Positions 16,399 to 25,683 of a stretch of 64,000 nucleotides of DNA are shown in pieces. A program made the translations under genes and the position numbers. Position 1 is the first letter of the stretch. Each line of letters starts with the position of its first letter. This stretch comes from JAGVYF01 sp041650315 (GTDB taxonomy: Archaea > Nanobdellota > Nanobdellia > Woesearchaeales > JAGVYF01), in contig JBAZLJ010000001.1 of NCBI GenBank assembly GCA_041650315.1, positions 310,001 through 374,000 on the forward strand, read 5' to 3'. Under the pieces are notes generated by a model. It worked only from the letters and a program-made list of their open reading frames with translations. It did no database searches and was not told the DNA's origin.

Positions 16399-17496
16399 TT
16401 ACTTGGCGCCGATGAATTTGAGTATCTCGTTTTCAAGATAATCGAAGACGCTTTCTTTCTTTTTCATTGGAGTTGGTCTGGTAAATTCCAATTCAGGCAC
16501 TTGCGGGACTGGTTCAGGCAGGTCTATCCTCATATCATCTGGTTCCTGCGTTATGTCCGGCAGTTCTAATGTATTAGGAATATGATGCTTCTGTTCCATT
16601 GGTCTTGGCGCTTCCATCATAGGGAATGATTCCGGAAGTTCTCCGATTGTTTCGAATTTGATTGGTTCTATGTTCATGTTCTTCCTGCTTTCATATTTCA
16701 GAGCCATCTCATTGAATTTGTTCTTCAATGCTGTGATCTTTTCGATTAATGGTTTAAGCCTTCTTTGGCTGTGCTTGCTCTGCATCTTTATGAGTTTCAT
16801 CTCGAACATCTTTATGGTCTTGTCGAGCTCTTTCATCTTATCTTTGTGTGCTTCCATTTTCTCATTCTCTTCAGCTACTTTTATCGCGATCAATTGATTA
16901 AGCTTGTCCTGCATCTGGGCAAGCGAGTTCTGCATAGTATCGACCCTTTTGTCTTTAGCCATGATTGGCTCTATTTTTTTAACTACTTCTAATGTAGGTC
17001 TGATTATCTCTTTCTTGATTATGACTGGGCTTCTGTGCTTGAGCTCTTTGAGTTCATCTGCTAATGCCTCTATTTTATCTTCTTGCTCTTCGTTGATGGA
17101 TTCTTGTTCCTCTTCCCATTCTTCATCTTCTTTCACTTTACTTTCGATGTTGTTAACTTCTGAGAACAGGTCGTAGATACGTTTTTCATCTTTGCTGAGC
17201 TCTTTTTTAGTCTCATCAATTTTATTATCAGTCTCTTTTACTCTCGTATTAAGCAGATTAAGAGCTTCTTTCTCTTTAGTCTCTACGATTATCTTAGGCA
17301 TCATCGGTTGGAAATCGTCCTTGAATTTCCTGATTGTATCGCCTATATCAGAATGCTGTTTCGGTCCAGGCATATCGGTCATATGCGGTCTTTCTGTTTT
17401 TTTTATCTCAGGCATTTTCGGTTGTAAGTCTTCCTGTTTCAATCTCTTGAAATGTAGAAGTAATCTCCTGACTTTCCGAGGATGCAGTTCAGCCAT
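16399..17496 (-). CDS. Coiled-coil protein, downstream of a two-gene set
   Basis: A 365-residue hydrophilic protein without signal or membrane helix. Residues 75-255 are strongly coiled-coil (many Lys/Glu heptads), flanked by proline- and methionine-rich segments (30-75 and 265-340) and a short C-terminal amphipathic helix (VFDYLENEILKFIG). It starts 2 bases after the stop of the gene at 17499, so both are translated from one mRNA. Proline-rich linkers with coiled coils suggest a scaffold, but no family is recognised. Confidence 0.75.
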   Translation of the reverse strand: MAELHPRKVRRLLLHFKRLKQEDLQPKMPEIKKTERPHMTDMPGPKQHSDIGDTIRKFKDDFQPMMPKIIVETKEKEALNLLNTRVKETDNKIDETKKELSKDEKRIYDLFSEVNNIESKVKEDEEWEEEQESINEEQEDKIEALADELKELKHRSPVIIKKEIIRPTLEVVKKIEPIMAKDKRVDTMQNSLAQMQDKLNQLIAIKVAEENEKMEAHKDKMKELDKTIKMFEMKLIKMQSKHSQRRLKPLIEKITALKNKFNEMALKYESRKNMNIEPIKFETIGELPESFPMMEAPRPMEQKHHIPNTLELPDITQEPDDMRIDLPEPVPQVPELEFTRPTPMKKKESVFDYLENEILKFIGAK

Positions 17497-17498
17497 TT

Positions 17499-18044
17499 TT
17501 ATTTGAATAATTCAGAGAAGCTTTTCTTCTTTTTCTCAGGTAATCTTGGCGGAGGCGGCATTGGCGCTCCTGTCAATGGTTTTGATTCCATTGGTCTTGG
17601 TGCTGAGAAACTTGGCGGTGGCATAGGCGAAAAACTCTGTTTCGGCATATCAAAGCTCATCTGCGGCTTTGATGAGGCGCCCATATTGCCTACCATTCTT
17701 TTGATGTATGGAATGTCACTATTCAGCATGTTCGCTACTGCGATTATGCCTTTTGCGATCTTTTCATTTTGCTCTACTACCTGATCAAGTTTGTCTTGAA
17801 TAGGTTTTAATTCTTTTATGAATAATTCTTCTTCTCTTTCTTCAAGTTTCATCTCTTCAGTTGCTTCTTCGAATGTCTGTGTGAAATCTTGGAGCGTTGT
17901 CGCTAACTTCTCCATAGTGTCCATGACATTCTCTGGACTTGCTTTCTTCTTAGAAACAGCTGTTTTTGTGAGTTTTAACGCTTCGATCTCTCTTTTCAGA
18001 GCATCAAGCTTCTCGAAAGGTAATGCTTCTTCATCTTTAGCCAT
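17499..18044 (-). CDS. Coiled-coil protein with proline-rich tail
   Basis: A 181-residue protein with a helical, coiled-coil N-terminal two thirds (residues 10-115), then a Pro/Met/Ser-rich linker and a last KKSFSELFK helix. Both the proline-rich region and the short C-terminal amphipathic helix resemble those of the next gene (16399-17496), so the pair may share binding partners or assemble together. A GGTGAT ribosome site lies just before the ATG. The function is unknown. Confidence 0.75.
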   Translation of the reverse strand: MAKDEEALPFEKLDALKREIEALKLTKTAVSKKKASPENVMDTMEKLATTLQDFTQTFEEATEEMKLEEREEELFIKELKPIQDKLDQVVEQNEKIAKGIIAVANMLNSDIPYIKRMVGNMGASSKPQMSFDMPKQSFSPMPPPSFSAPRPMESKPLTGAPMPPPPRLPEKKKKSFSELFK

Positions 18045-18161
18045 GATATCACCGCTTTTTTTGATTATTATAAATATAAATTATCCTAATACTATATGGA
18101 ATTAGCGATTTTAGTATTTATATATGTTTTGGTGGGTTTATATAGAACGAGTATTGAAATC

Positions 18162-18623
18162 TTATAATTCTTTAGAATAGACTATTGTCTTGCCCTGAGA
18201 CTTAAATTTATTATGTTTCATGATTTTCTGCATATTCTTGTTCCAGTCATATACAAGTCCGAATATCCTTTTGATATGCCTTTCTCTAGATTCCTGTTCA
18301 ACTGCTTTCATTAGCAAGCTGCCGATGCCTTGACCTCTACATTTGGGAGATACCACTATTTTTGACCAATACGTGTATTTCATAATCTCTTCAAATTCAG
18401 CTACTGTCGCTCCGCAGATTTTCTTTTCTATTTCTGCAATAATTATTCTTAATGTGTTCGATCTTAGGCAGTTTAGGAAATACTTTTTATCATGCTTTTG
18501 ATTAGAATAATCTATTATCTCATGGACATTGGAATATAACCTGACTAATTGCGGGATATCCTTGGTTTGCGCTTTCCTTATGATGATATCTGGATTTTGT
18601 TTCAATATCTCTTTTGAGAGCAT
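18162..18623 (-). CDS. GNAT-family N-acetyltransferase
   Basis: A 153-residue protein with the GNAT acetyl-CoA binding motif A (VVSPKCRGQGIGSLLM, about residues 91-106), preceded by a beta strand and followed by the usual motif B region with a final KSQGKTIVYSKEL strand. Such enzymes acetylate small amines or protein N-termini; the acceptor here cannot be told. It is short and single-domain, and looks like an independent gene upstream of the coiled-coil pair. Confidence 0.88.
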   Translation of the reverse strand: MLSKEILKQNPDIIIRKAQTKDIPQLVRLYSNVHEIIDYSNQKHDKKYFLNCLRSNTLRIIIAEIEKKICGATVAEFEEIMKYTYWSKIVVSPKCRGQGIGSLLMKAVEQESRERHIKRIFGLVYDWNKNMQKIMKHNKFKSQGKTIVYSKEL

Positions 18624-18676
18624 TGCAATCTTATAAATATGTGGGTTAAAAGAATAAGAAAAAATGTAGAATTAAT

Positions 18677-20320
18677 CTACATCATGCCTTCAGGAGGCAT
18701 TCCGCCCATGCCGCCCATTCCGCCAGGCGGTGCTTGATTCTTTGAGCTTGAACCTGCGATGACATCGTCAATCCTTAGAATCATGATTGCGACTTCTGCT
18801 GCGCTTTGGACTGCTTGAGTTTTAATCTGCAATGGTTCGATTACGCCGTTTGCCCATGCGTCTACGACTTTGCCTGCGAATACGTCAACGCCTGCCCATT
18901 TCTGGCCTTTGTCATGCGCTGCTTTCATTTCTGTAAGCATGTCAATAGGGTCAAGACCTGCGTTCTCTGCTAGAGTTCTAGGCACTATTTCGATTGCTTC
19001 TGCGAATGCGTTAACTGCCAGCTGTTCTCTGCCGCACAATGAATCTGCGAAAGCTCTCAATCTTTTGCTTAGCTCGATTTCGATAGCTCCTGCGCCTGCG
19101 ACTACTTTACCTGTCCTGATTGCTGAAGCTAGTACGCCTAACGAATCGTCAAGCGCTCTTTTTACTTCATCAACGACATGGTCTGTGCCGCCTCTCACTA
19201 GAATTGTGACTGCTTTAGGGTTTGAGCATTGCTCAATAAATGTCATCATCTCATCGCCGACTTTTTTCTCTTCTACAAGTCCTGCGAAGCCTAGCTCTTT
19301 TTCTGAAAGGTCGTCTAGGTTTGTTACCATTTGCGCGCCTGTTGCTCTTGCAAGTTTTTCTATGTCAGATTTCTTTACTCTCCTAGCAGCATAGATTCCT
19401 TTTTTCGCAAGGAAATGTTGAGCGATGTCATCAATGCCTTTTTGGCAGATGACTACGTTTGCGCCTGACTTTGCGATTTTCTCGACCATATTTCTGATTA
19501 TTTTTTCTTCTTGGTCCAAGAAAGCCTGCATTTGGTTAGGATCAGTTATTTGGATTTTTGCGTCAGTCTCTGTGCTTTTCACTTCGATAGCTGAATCGAT
19601 CAATGCGATTTTCGCATTTTTAACTACTGTCGGCATAGCTGGATGGACTCTTTCTTTGTCCAGAATTATACCTTCAATCAATTCAGAATCTTCTACGCTT
19701 GAGCCGACTTTTTTGTCGACTTTGATATCGTCAAGGCTGATAGTTTTCTTACCGTCTTTCTCAACTGTGACTTTCAAAACTGCTTCTACTGCGATTTTCG
19801 CTAGTTTGTCTTTTGCGATTTCTGCGCCTTTGCTTGACATTGCAGTCATAGCTAGTTTAGTAAGAGTCACTTTGTCGTTTGTGTTGACTGGTTCAGCCAT
19901 TTCATGCAATAATGATAATGCCTTTTCTGAAGCTATTTTGTAGCCTTTTGATAGAACTGTTGGATGGATGTTTTGGTCCAATAAGAATTCAGCTTTTTTC
20001 AATAGTTCGCCAGCAAGGACTGCTGCTGTTGTAGTGCCGTCACCGACTTCGCTCTCTTGCGTTTTTGCGACTTCTACTAGCATCTTTGCTGCAGGATGCT
20101 CGATCTGCATCTCTTGAAGAATTGTAACGCCGTCGTTTGTTATAATCACATCGCCTAGGCTATCGACAATCATCTTGTCCATTCCTTTTGGACCTAGAGT
20201 TGTCCTGACTGCTTCCGCGACCATTCTTGCGGCCATTATGTTATTCCTTTGAGCGCTCTTTCCGGATGTTCTTTGAGTGCCTTCAGGCAGTATGAAGATA
20301 GGTTGCATTTGGTTATTCAT
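18677..20320 (-). CDS. ths: Thermosome subunit (group II chaperonin)
   Basis: A 547-residue chaperonin subunit that forms the double-ring folding machine of archaea. Hallmarks are RTLGPKGMDKM-like (LGPKGMDKM, about residues 42-50), the ATP site GDGTTTAAVLAGELL (about 92-106), NDDLS-type apical region and the glycine/methionine-rich tail (GGMGGMPPEGMM). The normal length supports the start with GGTGAT upstream. The only chaperonin gene in this window. Confidence 0.96.
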   Translation of the reverse strand: MNNQMQPIFILPEGTQRTSGKSAQRNNIMAARMVAEAVRTTLGPKGMDKMIVDSLGDVIITNDGVTILQEMQIEHPAAKMLVEVAKTQESEVGDGTTTAAVLAGELLKKAEFLLDQNIHPTVLSKGYKIASEKALSLLHEMAEPVNTNDKVTLTKLAMTAMSSKGAEIAKDKLAKIAVEAVLKVTVEKDGKKTISLDDIKVDKKVGSSVEDSELIEGIILDKERVHPAMPTVVKNAKIALIDSAIEVKSTETDAKIQITDPNQMQAFLDQEEKIIRNMVEKIAKSGANVVICQKGIDDIAQHFLAKKGIYAARRVKKSDIEKLARATGAQMVTNLDDLSEKELGFAGLVEEKKVGDEMMTFIEQCSNPKAVTILVRGGTDHVVDEVKRALDDSLGVLASAIRTGKVVAGAGAIEIELSKRLRAFADSLCGREQLAVNAFAEAIEIVPRTLAENAGLDPIDMLTEMKAAHDKGQKWAGVDVFAGKVVDAWANGVIEPLQIKTQAVQSAAEVAIMILRIDDVIAGSSSKNQAPPGGMGGMGGMPPEGMM

Positions 20321-20437
20321 TTTGACATCACCTTGTGTGTTTAGTTATTATTTTGTATTGTTATAGAACTATCACCTGATAGATGGTTTTTCTGGCGAGT
20401 TGTATTTAAAGGTTATGGTAGGAAAGGCCAAATTTTA

Positions 20438-21085
20438 TTAGAGGAGATGGATATTTGCTTCTCTATGGATAATCTCTACCATTTCAGTCAGATTTCTGGC
20501 TTCATAATCCGGTCTTATCTGCGTCTTCTGTCTCCAATTCATGAAAATAGTTCTGGCACCCATAGCTTTGCCTGTAGCTATATCATCAGGCGCATCTCCT
20601 ATGAACCATTTCTCTTGTCCCGGTTGATATCTTCCATTAATCATTTTTAATCCTCTGTATGGATCCGGTTTGTTCGGGTCGCGGAGATTGTTACAAGAAA
20701 TATCTGTGAAATGCTTTGCTAGATCAAATGTATCTATCTCAGCTTTGGCTTGATCTTCAGGAGTGTTAGTGAAAAGATAGAGATTCGCAATTTTTTCTAA
20801 TGCACTTAAAGCTTCGTGTGTGTCAGGAAATAATCTTATCTTTCCTTCTTTGATGGCTTGGCTTCTTTCTTTTAATCCATTGTGCTTGTTATATTCATGC
20901 CAGAATCTTTGCGGATCAATCGGGAAGTTCATCAAATAATTTCTACCTTTCATGAAATCTTCTTTAGTAACATCTATGCCAAATCTTTTGTAATTCTCTA
21001 TACCTGATGGGATGTAGTATCCTTCCCAGATATCCACTAAAGTGTCATCAAGATCGAAAAATATGTAGAGGTCTTTCATGGGCAA
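20438..21085 (-). CDS. HAD-superfamily hydrolase
   Basis: A 215-residue phosphatase-like protein with motif I FDLDDTLVD (about residues 9-17), a helical cap (about 20-95), motif II FTNTPE (about 114), a lysine before motif III, and motif III/IV FIGDAPDDIATG (about 162-173). The order is that of phosphoglycolate phosphatase/pyrimidine nucleotidase-like HAD enzymes (cap type 1). The substrate is unknown. Translation could start at Met1 or Met3. Confidence 0.88.
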   Translation of the reverse strand: MPMKDLYIFFDLDDTLVDIWEGYYIPSGIENYKRFGIDVTKEDFMKGRNYLMNFPIDPQRFWHEYNKHNGLKERSQAIKEGKIRLFPDTHEALSALEKIANLYLFTNTPEDQAKAEIDTFDLAKHFTDISCNNLRDPNKPDPYRGLKMINGRYQPGQEKWFIGDAPDDIATGKAMGARTIFMNWRQKTQIRPDYEARNLTEMVEIIHREANIHLL

Positions 21086-21148
21086 AGAGATTTACTTGGT
21101 TTTTATAAAGCTAACTTCGGATTTTTCATTAAATTCTCTATCGGGCGC

Positions 21149-21278
21149 GTCCAGAATTCTCGTTTCACTCGATCAATGCCATCTCACATCTACTTCTTTT
21201 CATCTATCTTCAGAATGGATTCTGCTAATTATCTGTACATGTAGTATGTTCAGTATAGGCATTGGTACCATTCTGGAC
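21149..21278 (+). ncRNA. Structured RNA element, family 2, copy 1
   Basis: This fills most of the 343-base gap between the HAD gene and the helicase gene. Outer helix GTCCAGAAT (21149-21157) with ATTCTGGAC (21270-21278); second helix CAATGCC (21174-21180) with GGCATTG (21258-21264); an inner CAGAA/TTCTG hairpin (21211-21224). It is close to identical with the 130-base copy at 47597 and shares both ends with the longer copy at 40762, where helix bases change in pairs. The strand is assumed. The rest of the gap shows only a TATA-like TTTATAAAT near 21300. Confidence 0.65.
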
Positions 21279-21428
21279 ATACTCTTCTCTACCCAAACCT
21301 TTATAAATAACCTGTTGAAGCTATATGTTTAACAATATAACTCAATTCTTAGGTGAAATCACTGCCAAGAGAGCTCTATATTGTGTATTCACATTTATTT
21401 TGTATATTATAGGGGAAAATAAGGAGAA

Positions 21429-24038
21429 ATGACTGAAATCATAACTTTCAAGGAAAAGCCGAACACTTCTGCTGAGATTGAGAAAGTGCTGAATCCGTTA
21501 GTTAAAAAATGGTTCTTCTCGAAATTCAAGGAATTCTCGCTTCCTCAGCTGCATGGCGTTCTTGAGATACATTCACGTAACAATGTTTTAGTATCTGCTC
21601 CTACTGGCGCGACTAAAACACTTACTGGTTTTCTTTCTGTACTGAATAGCCTTATTGATTGCGATGAAAAAGGCATTCTGCAGGACAAAGTATATTGCAT
21701 CTATATTTCGCCTTTGAAGGCTTTATCTAATGATATTGAAAAGAACTTGCTTGAGCCACTTGCTGAAATGTCTAAGCTTGCGGGCAAGGAATTGCCTATC
21801 CGTGTCGCGACACGTACAGGAGACACAACTGCTTCCGAACGTACCAAGATGATGAAGCATACTCCGCATATTCTGATTACTACGCCAGAGTCACTTGCTA
21901 TTTTGCTTTCTAGTCCGAATTTCAGGGACAAATTGAATAATGTGGATTGGTGCATCATCGATGAGGTTCACGCACTTGCAGAGAATAAAAGAGGCGTGCA
22001 TCTTGCGCTTTCTATGGAAAGATTGCAGAAGCTGAGTCCTGGTATGTGCAGGGTTGGACTTAGCGCGACAGTCTCGCCGCTTGATGAAGTCGCAAAGTTT
22101 CTTGTTGGCGTGAAACGTCCTTGCAAGATAATCGATGTACAATTCATCAAAGAACTGGATTTGCAGGTATTGAGTCCTGTGCCAGATTTAATTAATATCA
22201 ATTATGAGACTTTGAACAAAAAAACTTACGAGCTTATCGATAAACTTATTCAGGAGCATAAGACGACACTTGTCTTTACCAATACCAGAGCCGGCACTGA
22301 AAGAGTTGTCCATCATCTGAAAACTAATTTCCCTAAGAAATATTGCGAGATCGAAGAAGGTGATCCTACTAAGATGTCGAGCTTAATTGGTGCGCATCAT
22401 GGTTCATTATCTAAAGAGCATAGATTGAATATTGAGAATAGTCTGCGTGACGGAAAGTTGAAAGCAGTTGTCTGCTCGACTTCACTTGAACTCGGCATTG
22501 ATATCGGTTATATCGATTTAGTTATTCTATTAGGTTCGCCTAAATCTGTGGCGCGCGGATTGCAGCGTGTCGGTAGAAGTGGGCACCAATTGCATTCTGT
22601 GACAAAAGGCAGAATCATTGTCATGGACCGCGACGATCTTGTCGAATGCTCTGTGCTATTGAAAAATGCTATTGAGAAGAAAATTGACAGAATACATATA
22701 CCAACCAATTGCCTTGACGTACTCGCGCAACAAGTTTTCGGCATATCCCTTGACGGCGTTGTCGAGGTGCGTGATGTGTATAAGATGGTCAAGCAATCTT
22801 ATTGCTACGAGAATCTTTCAATGGATGAGTTCATTGAAGTCGTTGAATATCTGGCGGGTAAGTTTATCTCTTTGGAGGATAGGCACGTTTATGCCAAGAT
22901 ATGGTACGAAGACGGAAAGATGGGCAAGCGCGGAAAGCTCGCTAAAGTCTTGTACATGACAAACGTCGGTACAATCCCAGATTCATCAGGTATGATTGTC
23001 AAAGTAGGCACTTCTGTCATTGGAACAATCGATGAAAGTTTCCTTGAGAGATTGAAGCCGGGAGATATTTTTGTTTTAGGCGGAGATACTTATCAGTACA
23101 AGCATTCGAAAGGGATGGTCGTTCAGGTAGTCGCCGCTGTGGGCAAGAAACCGACTGTGCCTTCATGGTCTTCAGAGATGCTACCATTGTCTTTTGATCT
23201 TGCAGTTGATATCGAGAGGTTCAGATGGCTAATGCAAGATAAATTCAACAGCAAGCTGAAGAAGTTCGAGATAATCAAGTTCATCAATGAATATCTGTAT
23301 GTTGATGATATTGCGGCTGAAGCAATCTATAATTATATGAGAGACCAATATGAATTCATAGGCATACCTAATTTGCGTTGGATATTCGTAGAGCATTATA
23401 ATGAAGGCGATAAAAGATTCAGTCTGTTCCATTCTTTATTCGGAAGGCGTGTGAATGACGTTTTAGCTCGCGCTGTCGCTTTTGCAATTTCGCGCACACA
23501 GCATCGTGATGTCGAGATTGGCGTGACTGATAACGGATTTTATGTTGCTTCTGACAAGCCGATAAATGCTTTGAAAGCGTTTGAGATGCTGAAAGCGAAA
23601 GATTTGCGTAAGATAATGGATCTTGCTATCGATAATACTGAAGTTTTACGTCGTCGTTTCAGGCACTGCGCAGGACGTTCGCTGATGATATTGCGCAATT
23701 ATATGGGGCATAAGAAGATGGTTGGTAGACAACAGGTTAGTTCAATGATATTATTGGCGGCTGTCAAACGTATATCCGAGAATTTCTCAATCCTGAAAGA
23801 AGCTAGACGTGAAGTCCTTGAAGATCAGATGGATGTCGCGAATGCTGGCGTTGTCCTGCAGATGATTGAGGATAAGAAATTGAAGATTACCGAGCATACC
23901 ACTAAGATTCCGTCTCCTTTTGCGTTTAACTTAGTATTGCATGGCTATTCAGACTTGTATAAGATAGATGACAAGCTCGAGTTCTTGCGTAAGATGCACG
24001 GACTTGTTCAGGCGAAGATTGGATTGAATAAGTTTTAA
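21429..24038 (+). CDS. Lhr-type superfamily 2 helicase
   Basis: An 869-residue DNA/RNA helicase. Motif I SAPTGATKT (residues 56-64), motif II IDEVHA (about 177-182), motif III LSATVSP, motif VI QRVGRSGHQ (about 378-386), then the Lhr-specific winged-helix and beta-sheet regions to the end. The length matches the Lhr core found in archaea. Walker A has GATKT where GSGKT is usual; lysine and threonine are kept. AAGGAG lies 5 bases before the ATG. Lhr proteins unwind replication-fork-like DNA and are linked to repair. Confidence 0.92.
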   Translation: MTEIITFKEKPNTSAEIEKVLNPLVKKWFFSKFKEFSLPQLHGVLEIHSRNNVLVSAPTGATKTLTGFLSVLNSLIDCDEKGILQDKVYCIYISPLKALSNDIEKNLLEPLAEMSKLAGKELPIRVATRTGDTTASERTKMMKHTPHILITTPESLAILLSSPNFRDKLNNVDWCIIDEVHALAENKRGVHLALSMERLQKLSPGMCRVGLSATVSPLDEVAKFLVGVKRPCKIIDVQFIKELDLQVLSPVPDLININYETLNKKTYELIDKLIQEHKTTLVFTNTRAGTERVVHHLKTNFPKKYCEIEEGDPTKMSSLIGAHHGSLSKEHRLNIENSLRDGKLKAVVCSTSLELGIDIGYIDLVILLGSPKSVARGLQRVGRSGHQLHSVTKGRIIVMDRDDLVECSVLLKNAIEKKIDRIHIPTNCLDVLAQQVFGISLDGVVEVRDVYKMVKQSYCYENLSMDEFIEVVEYLAGKFISLEDRHVYAKIWYEDGKMGKRGKLAKVLYMTNVGTIPDSSGMIVKVGTSVIGTIDESFLERLKPGDIFVLGGDTYQYKHSKGMVVQVVAAVGKKPTVPSWSSEMLPLSFDLAVDIERFRWLMQDKFNSKLKKFEIIKFINEYLYVDDIAAEAIYNYMRDQYEFIGIPNLRWIFVEHYNEGDKRFSLFHSLFGRRVNDVLARAVAFAISRTQHRDVEIGVTDNGFYVASDKPINALKAFEMLKAKDLRKIMDLAIDNTEVLRRRFRHCAGRSLMILRNYMGHKKMVGRQQVSSMILLAAVKRISENFSILKEARREVLEDQMDVANAGVVLQMIEDKKLKITEHTTKIPSPFAFNLVLHGYSDLYKIDDKLEFLRKMHGLVQAKIGLNKF

Positions 24039-24064
24039 ATAGTTCTTACTTATATTCTTTTTTA

Positions 24065-24769
24065 ATGAAAAAAACAGTGATGGGATTAGCTTTAGCAGCA
24101 GTGCTTTCTTTAGGTTATGGTGATTCTTCTTCTGCTAAGGATAAAACCATTGATAAGCCAGTACCGATAGAATGCGTTCGTGGGAATGATAAAGTTTATT
24201 TCAAGTCTCAGGAAGAAGGTGAGAAAGATCTAGCGGCTCAAGTCTTATCTTCTAAAGTGGAAGATTCTTGGTTTTATTGGAATGGGGTATGGGCAGATGT
24301 TGGCACCAATGAACTTCCTAAAGAGGTATCAGTAAATCCTGATTTAGAGGATTTGATGAATAATAAGTTCAAAGGAATAAAGGCAGGCGATGTTATTTAT
24401 GATTATCATATACATCCTTTTTCAGGGTTTACAAAAGAAGGTAAGAAAAAAATTCCTTTGATGTCTTTAGCGGATTTATTACTGCATTCTACGATGAGGA
24501 AAAAGTTGGAGCCTTATGGCGTTATCTTGAAGTCTAGAATAGTCGATGAATTCGGCGTCACTGAATATTCGCTTCATGATGAATTGTACAGCAGGATGCA
24601 TACTGGTGATAAAACCGGAATCAAGGATATCCTCAGTGAAAATATTCTATTAAAAGTTCTTTCCGGATTCAGCACAGGCATAGATTTGCGTGACGCGTAT
24701 TACTACGGATTGATTATGAAAGGCGTGAAGATAGACATACGTTCTTTCAAAGGACAGAAGTTCTATTGA
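24065..24769 (+). CDS. Secreted protein with JAMM-like metalloprotease motif
   Basis: A 234-residue protein with a signal peptide (residues 1-23, ending SSA) and a domain that contains HIHP (about 117-120) followed after 15 residues by SLAD. HxHP...SxxD is the zinc-binding core of JAMM/MPN metalloproteases, though the spacing here is longer than the classic motif. If active it would cleave peptides or isopeptides outside the cell, which is unusual. It starts 26 bases after the helicase gene. The family call is tentative; the coding call is firm. Confidence 0.7.
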   Translation: MKKTVMGLALAAVLSLGYGDSSSAKDKTIDKPVPIECVRGNDKVYFKSQEEGEKDLAAQVLSSKVEDSWFYWNGVWADVGTNELPKEVSVNPDLEDLMNNKFKGIKAGDVIYDYHIHPFSGFTKEGKKKIPLMSLADLLLHSTMRKKLEPYGVILKSRIVDEFGVTEYSLHDELYSRMHTGDKTGIKDILSENILLKVLSGFSTGIDLRDAYYYGLIMKGVKIDIRSFKGQKFY

Positions 24770-24814
24770 ATGTTCTGAGCAAAGTATATAAATCTTGGAA
24801 TTAGTATTTATTCT

Positions 24815-25651
24815 ATGATTGAACCATTCTTGGCGATAGTTGGAGGCGCTTCTGCTGTGTTGTTTAGCCGTCAAGTGCTTTCTACTTACAAGCTCGGTTT
24901 CAAAGAGTATCTGTCTCTTGCGTTCTGGATGAACTGCCTTATCATGCTCCCTTTCCTGTACTGGATGAATAATTTCTCTCTCGTGATGCTTTTTAAGATG
25001 CCTGTGCTGTATATGGCTGGATTGATATTGACGGCGTGCATCTACAATTTCTTTTATTTCAAAGGATTCGCGCATGAACGCCTTAGTGAAGTTCAATCAT
25101 TGATGCTACTTATCCCTCTGTTCGCTACGGGTTTCGCTTATGCTTTTTACCCGGTTGAAAGACATATTGTGCCTGTAGTGATGGCTATTGTTGCTACGCT
25201 TTTCTTGGTATGGGCGCATGTGTCGCATGGACATGTGAAATTCACCAAAAATTCTATTTATGTGCTTATTGCAGTCATCTTTTTTGGTCTTGAATATGTG
25301 TTCATGAAGAAACTGCTTGAAGTGTATAATCCGTTCACTCTTTATTTTGTTCGTTGTTTCATAATTGGAGTTATTTTCTTTTTCATGTGGGGCGTAAGGT
25401 ATTCTTCAGTGAAGCCGAAGGCCTGGAAGTATTTGGTTGCGGCACAAGTAAGTTATGTAATTCAGTTCATTGCCGTATTTTGGAGCGTTGAGAAGAATGG
25501 GATTGTGCTGACTAATGTTGTATTGAATCTAATTCCTGTGCTGGTGTTCACGTATTCGTATTTCCATTACAGAGATCATCCCGGCTGGAAGAAGATGCTT
25601 GCTGGTTTTGTCATATTGATTTGCATTGTTATAGCTCAGCTTTATAGGTAG
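24815..25651 (+). CDS. EamA/DMT-family transporter
   Basis: A 278-residue, very hydrophobic protein with about ten membrane helices arranged as two repeats of five, the layout of the drug/metabolite transporter superfamily (EamA). The substrate is unknown; family members export amino acids, nucleotides or metabolites. A TATA-like ATATAAATC about 25 bases before the ATG suggests its own leaderless mRNA. Confidence 0.82.
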   Translation: MIEPFLAIVGGASAVLFSRQVLSTYKLGFKEYLSLAFWMNCLIMLPFLYWMNNFSLVMLFKMPVLYMAGLILTACIYNFFYFKGFAHERLSEVQSLMLLIPLFATGFAYAFYPVERHIVPVVMAIVATLFLVWAHVSHGHVKFTKNSIYVLIAVIFFGLEYVFMKKLLEVYNPFTLYFVRCFIIGVIFFFMWGVRYSSVKPKAWKYLVAAQVSYVIQFIAVFWSVEKNGIVLTNVVLNLIPVLVFTYSYFHYRDHPGWKKMLAGFVILICIVIAQLYR

Positions 25652-25683
25652 ATTTTTATAGTTTTTTTCATTTGTTGTTTTCT

